This document shows positions 56,286-64,000 of a stretch of DNA of 64,000 nt, piece after piece (position 1 is the stretch's first letter; the number at the start of each line of letters is the position of its first letter). The DNA lies in contig VXAI01000046.1 in the NCBI GenBank assembly GCA_013399305.1, positions 2,612,631-2,676,630 on the forward strand. Reading direction: 5' to 3'. The stretch is from Rostratula benghalensis (taxonomy: Eukaryota; Chordata; Aves; Charadriiformes; Rostratulidae). The translations under genes were made by a program, and so were the position numbers. The notes beneath the pieces were generated by a model. That model worked only from the letters and a program-made list of their open reading frames with translations. It was not told the DNA's origin and searched no databases.

Positions 56286-59200
56286 GAGTATCTGACCACA
56301 GGCATAAGAATATATTACAAAAAAAACCCCAAAACAACCAACAACAAACCAACACAAAGTAGACATTTATCTTTCATTTATGCATTTTGTGTACCTTTTG
56401 CCCACATTTCCCCACCCAGTGAAACAGCAGAGTTACATCCATCTTTCCTATCTGTCACCTATGTTTATACACTTGAGTCACATCACACACAAAACCAGCA
56501 CTGCTGACATCACATAAGCTCAGACGCTCTTACCTAGTATACTGGCAAGACTGGATTCTGAGACACTGCTTTTAATTCTTAATCTTACCTATTTCCCAAA
56601 TCAGAAATGAAGATGTGCCAGAAATAATTTCCACATTATGAAAGCAGCCCGCTCTAGCATTCCACGGGGACCTGTCTGCAAGGCTGAACTGTATCTCTAT
56701 ACAGTTCCTTTTGTCCTGTATTTGTTCTTTGATGTACAAATATGCCACAGACTAAGTGGTGATCTCTTTGATGTTGAATTTTTATACTTTATTGCAACTA
56801 GCATACTTACAAGAGGAGCTGTCAGTCATTTTCCCTTCTAAACATTCAAATTTCATGAGGCATTTGCTTTATGAGTCAGATTTCTTAGTAACTTGTTTTC
56901 AGAATTTCCACAAGAACTGTGCTACTCTTCTGGAATGATAACTTGATTAAAAACCAAGATCCGGTCAGGTTTTTCAAGTATTACAAATTAATACAAGCAT
57001 TAGCTAATATATCTGAATGCATTTAACATAGGATATAATTACCTAGTCAAGCATGCATTTCCTCAGTTTGTTGTAGGTAATTCGGGCTGGTGCCCAGACT
57101 GCAGCAGTGACCAGGGGCGGCTGCACTGGGAACCGTGTAAAGACGAGACAAGCACATAGTGGTACCTCTCCAGCTCCTCCGCCAGCCTCCACCAGTTTAC
57201 AGATCAGGGGCTTCCAGAGCCAGAGGTAGCTTCTGCAGTACAGTTTTTCACAATGCAGGGCGTATACATAAAATTTTAGACTGACAATACCAAGGCAGAT
57301 TCAATTACAAAGTTAGTTACTTCTGTGACAAAACACTAATGAATGTTGGCAGAAATGACATCTTATAAAGCGCAAATTTACCACCAGTACATGCTAGAGC
57401 TGCCAGTTTGAGGCATACAAAAGAGTTTCCATTCTGAAGCATTTCCATGAGGGATTTTAAGTGTGAGATTTTGTGATTCAGAAGATCTCTGCTTTAGAGT
57501 GACCTTAATGTTTGGCTGGTTTTCCCTTCTGTAATTATAAACACTGTGGTTGAGAGGGAAAACATCAGAAGAAAATTAAAACATTTTGGAACAGTGACAG
57601 CAAGGAGGGAAAGTTTCCCTATACCGAGATCTAGGTTTCTACAACACAATTGGTCCTGCTACTGATACCCCTCTCCCAGCCAGCTAATTTAAAGGTACAT
57701 CATCAGTGTACCAGCCAGAGAAACGCACCACTACAAACATTTTAATTTCAAAGTAAAATTTGAAAGTTAAAATTTGAAAATACCATAGCTTAGCTATTTG
57801 GAGTAAGAGAGAGAAAAAATCTGAATAGAAAGAAATGCTTCATATACTGACTCTTCTTTTTCAAAACTATCTAGCAGGTCAGTAAGGAAAAGTCCACGTT
57901 AAGAGCTAGATGTATTTAAAGGAGGAAGCACTCCAGCGCTAGCCATGCCAGGGCAGGCGGGTGCTGCTAAGCTATTCCCAGAGATACCAACAATTTTTAA
58001 ATTTTTTTTGGTTTTAATTTGTTTAAATAGAGCCAGTCATAGCAATACTGGAATCATCACATTTTCAGGGTCTTTTCAAGTCCAGGCAAAGTTAGTTCTC
58101 AGCATTCACCCAAATTCTATCATATGCAGTAAAAAAACCCACCAAGAAAAATGCTAGGGTGAAATACTGCTCATGTTACTTAGAGGTTTCACACAGTTTT
58201 CATCGAAGCATCCTATGAAAGCAGCAGGAGAGAGAATTTTGATCCTCCTTGAAGAGAACAATAGGAGAATCAATTCCTCTATGTATCACCCTTCCTGGCC
58301 CCGCTCCAGTCCCCCCGCCCTCGCCCCAACCCAGTGACTTCCACGGTGCTGGCTGCCACAGCTCCTCCTGCTATCACTGGGGAGCATCTGGGGAGGGAAA
58401 AATGCTCTGGGCCTGTTTTCCTCAGCCATTTAGAAGGCGCCTACGTATATGAGGTTTCCTAAATGAAACATCTCTGGCTCTTTAATTAACCTGTCTGGTT
58501 TTTTTATTATCTGTTGATATAAGAATCTATCCAGCAGTTATAAACCTCTTTATGTACTCATATTTTAAGCAAATCCTTCTATTAATTCAATAACGCACCC
58601 ACGGTAAAAGAAAAACTCTACCCAAAGCTTAACACCATACACCTCCCTCAGTCTAACAATTGCAGGGAGTGTCCCTTTGAAGCACAACAAGGCTGTGCTG
58701 AGCTGAAGCTGGGCTCCTCCAGCCGATCACTAAGGACCTGCCTCTCTCTGCGAGGCAGAGTGGGACACAGCAGTGGGAGCTGGCAAACACCTCCAAAAGC
58801 CGCCGGTGCTGCAGCCTGATGTGTGAGGCCTAGCACCAAATGGTGCTTGCCCTTACATCTATATTCTCCAACACCGGTTAGTATCACACCCAGCATGTAC
58901 ACATTTCTACAGAAAACTGGAAGGAACTAGTTGAAGAAGGGGAAAAATCAGGGGCAATCTACAGCGAGCAGTTCTCTGCAGTGCAGAAGATGAGTTTAGT
59001 AATTACCAAATTGAGCTTCAAGCAATCGCTATCAATTTACTAGAAAGTGTGTTTTCCTGCAGTAACTTTTCTGCCAAATCAAACACAAACTAATTAATTT
59101 AGCTGAATGGAAAAGTGCACCCATTATGAGCAACATAGTTGATAGAGGAAGAAAGCAGCCACTGCTGCTCCTGTCAAGCAGGAGAGCAACTTATACCATT

Positions 59201-62200
59201 CAAATGCAAGTCAGAATTAAAGCATGCAAATATCTGTGTGCAGAAAGGGAACTCCAAATACTCTGATGACCAGGGATCACTTTTTACCAGCTTTTTACAC
59301 TCTACCTAAGGGCTTCAGGCACCTGGGGCTTAGAGAGAATTTAACACTCTTTTGGGGTGAGAAGAAGATAGATGACACTTCCAGTCACGTCCCATTAGGC
59401 ACAGGGCCAAGTAGAGGAGGCTGGACAAGAGAGCACTTCTCTCTTCAGAATTAAGAGTCAGGAAAACAGGAGCTCATCTAAGTTCTAGGCACGTTCAACT
59501 CATGGCACCGTATCAACTCCTAAGACCCCTGGCAGCCTCACAAGAGGTGTGAATTAAGTTCACATGCAATGAGAACTTGATTTCTAACTGGATTGTGCAA
59601 ATTGTCAAATTGTGCTAAGCCTTAAACAGCAAATGAGAGAACTACTGAACCGATCCCGACTTCGCTGGTGTTTTGGAGAAAGAGGTAGAAATTTCAGCAC
59701 AGCCTCGTCCCCTCTCGAACTGTGCTTGAGACTGAAAACCTGAGGCCCTGCATACAATGATTAATAGTGTCCCAATTCATCTATTCTGAAATTAAGATCT
59801 AGAAGTAAGGTAATTATGTGAACAACAACAAAAAAAGTCAGCTGAAGCAAACACAGCTTTCAGTTGCATTTCACATGCACACCACCCAGCCTTTTAAGAT
59901 TATTTAACTAAAGTGGTTCAAAGTACCACCCTACCCCCCTTGTCTGACTTTAAACAAGCAGAACCAAATACATCAGCTCTCGGTACCCATGGGAGTTGGA
60001 AGCAGAAATCACGGCCATATTGCATCCTTCCCCAGGTTTCCAGTTAAAAAAGTAACAGCAAGAATAACCAGGACCTCAGGATTTCAAGATACTAAACAAA
60101 TAGCACATGGCAGAAGACGGCGTGTGCAAGTGGTGACAGAATGTTTTCCTTATTTTTAGCCTTCAGTGCAGAAAGCATTCCCAACATCCCAGGAGGGAGC
60201 AGAGGTGACAGGAGGTCCAGGCACAGGTCTGCATGCCCGCAGCACCTCTGAGGAGCACCACCTAGAGCCAGGGAACAGCAATCCTGGCATGCAGGAACAC
60301 AGCCCACTGTGCCCTGTCAACCAGACACAACTCCAGCTTGTGACCACTTCAGTTTGAAAGAACACTCTGACAAATCCTTTGTCACACTGTGCAGCTGTCT
60401 AGGTAAAAATTTAATGTCACTTTTCCTCCTTGTCGTTCGAGCATGATCAACTTCTTCTAAAGTACATAAATAAAGAGTCATGCAGTTGGTTTTATGAAGC
60501 GCCTTGTCCCAGGTTTCAATGGCAATAAATAGCACAGTATTTCAAAGAACACAAACATTACACAATAATTACATGACTGATACCCTTATAAGTATGCTGA
60601 CTATTCTATTTGCATTGTTCAGAAGTGAAGAGGTTAGACTTATTTACATCCAAGTAGCTTTAATTAAACTTTGAGATAAATGCTCTTAAAATGAAAGCCG
60701 AGATTATTATACCTCTCTCGACATTGATTTTAGCCTAGATGGCTATGTATGTAGCATGACAAAAGGCCTGAAGGCTGGAATCATACAAACAGCAGAGCCA
60801 CAAGCTATGAGTCCTGCACTACTCTCCACCACATAGAAAACTAAAAATGCAGTGAAATCATGGCCTTACTGGAGTCAGCTGCTTAAGTGAAGTGGAACCA
60901 AGCTGTACATTAAAGGTATGCAGCAGTGGAGGCTGCTGACCACTGCGAGTTCACACCAAGATGAACCACACTCAGGTGCATTCGCTAACGGCAGTGATTG
61001 AATAGTGAGGGCCAGCAGGCTATCCTCCCCCAACAGGGCTGTGGGGGGAGACACATTCGGTGGGACTCTTGCACTCGTGTGGGCTTCAAATGTCAGAATG
61101 AGGGTGCAAGAGAGCCAGAAGGAGCATCTGCCATCTTGGATACTGCAACTGCATGGCTTCTAACAGCTTCAGCTCTGGGCTTTGGAGTAGACAGCAGACA
61201 CAGCAAGTGGCATAGGATATCCAAGGCATGCCCTAACATTCAGAACACTGGCCTCAGACTTTCCTGGATGTCCGTTTGCTTCCATCAGCATGAATGCTTC
61301 ACCTTCCTCTGACAATAAAAAAAAAAAGGGAAGCAAAAGTTAACTTAATTACCTTTTTCCACAAAAACATGAATCTGTGCAGGCAGGCAGGCAACCTCAG
61401 TGTAGAGTGCCAGCAGGGGAAGGGGCTCTCTCCAGTGCACAGACTTTTCCAAGTCTGTCAGCAAGCTCCCTACTGCAGCTAAGTCCCCCCTTAAGAGGGG
61501 AAAAGCACGGCACGCTGTGAGTCACTGCCACCCTGAGTCACTCCCTGGTGTTCTCGAAATAAGGTGCGGGCAACTGGGAAGCAGTCTGAAACTGCACTGA
61601 GCTTGCCAACCTATATTTGGAAGAACTTATTAACCTAAAAGCCTCTAGCCAGAAAAGTGCAAAAACCAAACCAAAACAAAACCAAAACCCAAAAAACCCA
61701 CCCCAAACCTGGGCAAACTAAGGACTGTGTTAACAGCAGGCAAGGCTCTCTTTAAAACAGTACAGAGCAGAAGAACGTTCATCTGCCCTAACAAGGCTTT
61801 CTGCTTCTTTGCAGTCTGCAGGGCTTCTATATCCAAGAAGCAGGAAGGTCTGTGCTGTATACAGTCACCTTTTTCTTGTAACATAGCTGTTCTTGGAGGA
61901 CAGAATCCTACCCTGCCCTGATAATGTTCATTGCAAAAAAAGAGAAAAAACTGATCTTCAAAAAGAAACAAGAGGTATAGAAGACAGCTTCTGCACCATT
62001 AGTTATGTGCATATCCCTTAGATATCAGTCCTCAAGGAAAAGACAAAAAACACAAAAGGAGATAACTACTGCCTGCTTGATTTCAGGAGTGACCAGCAGT
62101 AATTGCAAAGTACTTCTCACAGATAAATACAAGAAAGGTGACTATTTAGCTTTTTCTCTCATAGCAAATAAAAACAGAATAACATTCTAAAATGTATCAA

Positions 62201-64000
62201 ATCTGACTGTAATAACTAATTCTTGTCACATGTAGTTACTTTGCACACCACAAAAAAAAAAAACTTATCTCATGGGAATACAAAGAAAAAAAAAGAAAGA
62301 ACAAACTGCATCTCAACTTCCTCTAGATAGAGAACTGCAAAGTCAGACAAAGCTGCACGTATCTACTCAGAGAGACACAAAGATGTGACAGTTTTGGTTT
62401 AGTGTGTGTAGTTTAGAAACAAATATACTAATTTAGAATTCTGTTGTGTAGTGAAGATGAAATACTAACAACACTGGCAGTGACCATTTCTATACTGTAG
62501 CGTAGGCAAGAGAAGCAAGAAAGATTTAAACCCTCTGAAGGTTAAAATCAAGTTCAACATCATCCTAGAAAAGGTAAAAAAAACCAACAACCAAACAAAA
62601 ACCCATGCAGGGCTCTCTATAATGGGGAATAAGTAAAGAAATGAGTCTTTTTCGTATGCATTGGAGAAGTATTTAATACAAAGAGGACTCAGTTTTGATT
62701 GAGGTCTCTTGACACAACTCCCCAAACTAATAAATGCCAATACAAACATTCACCTTCCCCCCGCAGAGCCAATCTGCGGAGCTGCAGGCCATTACCCGGC
62801 ACCACATGCTGAACCAGCTGCTGTCCCCTGCCCCAGCCCCCCATACCACCTCACTGGATAAACCGTGACAACATGTCATACTTGTGCACAGCCCACACCC
62901 CAAACACCAGTGATGCTTATCTACCCACCTCTACAGCCTCATCCCTTCAGGGACTGTTGTTTTTAAGGGTATAGAAGTCCTTGCATGGTGTCCATAGACC
63001 ACTTCAGTTTTGCCCAAATTACTCAGAATTATCCTAGAATCATTATTTTTACTATTGTGTTGCCAGCCAGCTGGAACAAGCTAATTATTTTAGCTGTACG
63101 CGTTTAAAGAGTTTGATCTAGTGAGATGTTCAGCACCCACACTTTTCGCTGACTTAAACAGGACGTACAGATTCTTCATACTTGAAAGGAGCGTCCTCAA
63201 CCGAGACTTGTACAGAGCATGCAACTGCCTTTGATTATCACAGAGTGACACATAAAGACAGATTTCCTCTTCTTTTACTTGCAAGCCTTGGGACCTTTCA
63301 AAGGGCCTGAACAGTGCATTTCAGCAATAAGCCTCAAACAAATCTTATCCTGCGAATGTGATGCAACAAGTGTCTTAGATACAACTAAGTCATTCAGATC
63401 AGTCATATGGAATTAAATCAGCAACAACCAGCCTCTCAGCTAGAAATTCCAAAAGCCAGATTCTGTTAATATTTAGTCAACAGAAGTTCTGTACTAAGGT
63501 ATTTGCTAAATTGGATTTAACTTTCAATAGTACCGCAGTGAAGGCAAATCTAAACATAATTCAATTTGTAAAGCAACTTTTCTTTAAACTTACGGCAAGA
63601 TACTTTTCCGTAGGCAGTTGTTTACTGGTGACAAACACAAGAGTAATTACCACCATGCTGGCAGGTTTGATGCCAAGACACATGACAAAAAACACGTCAA
63701 AAGGTCAGGATTGACAGGCTCAAAAAGCTCACCCGCAGTAAGCAGCAGCGCATAAATCCCCAGCCAGCCCCCGAATGAGCTGGCTCTGCCGAGTGTGGAG
63801 CACGGAGGTCGCTGCAAGTAGAGCAGGCTCCCTTCAGTGCTACAGCCAGGCTGCAAGGGAAATCCTGCTTATCTGCCCAACCACAGCCAGGGTCCTCAGG
63901 AAAAAAATACAAAGATCCAAAACCCACATGCGCTACTAAGGAAACCATTCAACAGAGTCTATATCTTTAAATAGATATTTTTAAATGATTGAGTTTTTGT
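56286..64000 (-). other. RORA large intron, upstream part reaching the window edge
   Basis: Unique intron with low-complexity runs: A11 at 61317-61327, A12 at 62252-62263 and an A/C-rich stretch at 61660-61708. GC-richer patches lie at 58280-58440 and 63740-63860. The isoform-4 first exon (coding MMYFVIAAMK in mammals) was looked for and not found, so it probably lies further upstream. That this stretch is RORA intron is inferred from the missing 5' exons. Confidence 0.75.
61660..61708. repeat. A/C-rich (AACC)-like low-complexity run
   Basis: AAACC and AAAACC units repeat irregularly; the minus strand is GGTTTT-rich. Confidence 0.85.

Noticed and set aside
57680..57725. Possible isoform-4 first exon (a TACATCAT reads ATGATGTA on the minus strand)
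   Set aside because: The frame stops after the first few codons and does not encode MMYFVIAAMK; no donor follows in the right place.

Overview
The window is vertebrate nuclear DNA, most likely from a bird. It carries the 3' half of one gene, RORA (RAR-related orphan receptor alpha), on the minus strand. The case for a bird is four 5'-truncated CR1 LINE fragments with the avian-type 3' end, low overall repeat density, no mammalian SINEs or LTR elements seen, AT-rich introns, and an amino-acid sequence very close to RORA of other amniotes as I remember it. A crocodilian or turtle is not excluded.

Layout, read in the direction of the gene from high to low coordinates. Positions 64000-23489 are the 3' part of a very long intron (more than 40.5 kb in the window) that contains all four CR1 fragments, several old MIR-like repeats and some AT-rich blocks that look like conserved non-coding elements. 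The coding exons follow: zinc finger 1 (23403-23488), zinc finger 2 (15286-15427), DNA-binding C-terminal extension plus hinge (13274-13669), then the ligand-binding domain in seven pieces (10277-10398, 8992-9124, 8205-8312, 6751-6861, 5964-6076, 4746-4910), of which 10277-10398 bridges hinge and domain. Positions 4745-1 are the start of a long 3' untranslated region; its true end may lie outside the window.

The nine exons give 1376 coding bases. With one base from the missing upstream exon they make 458 residues and a stop, all joined by canonical GT-AG introns with one open frame. This equals the part shared by all RORA isoforms; the known isoform 4 would add about ten residues from its own first exon. 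No isoform-specific first exon or promoter was found here.

The most interesting unexplained signals are: a possible extra exon (22462-22592) with good splice sites and a 43-codon open frame, lying between the two zinc-finger exons; two perfect palindromes side by side (14763-14799); an intronic CpG-rich, G-quadruplex-forming patch (10548-10910); a 48-bp A-rich tract in the mRNA starting about 45 nt after the stop codon; and several AT-rich, motif-dense intronic blocks that may be enhancers. No bacterial features, RNA genes or CRISPR arrays are present.
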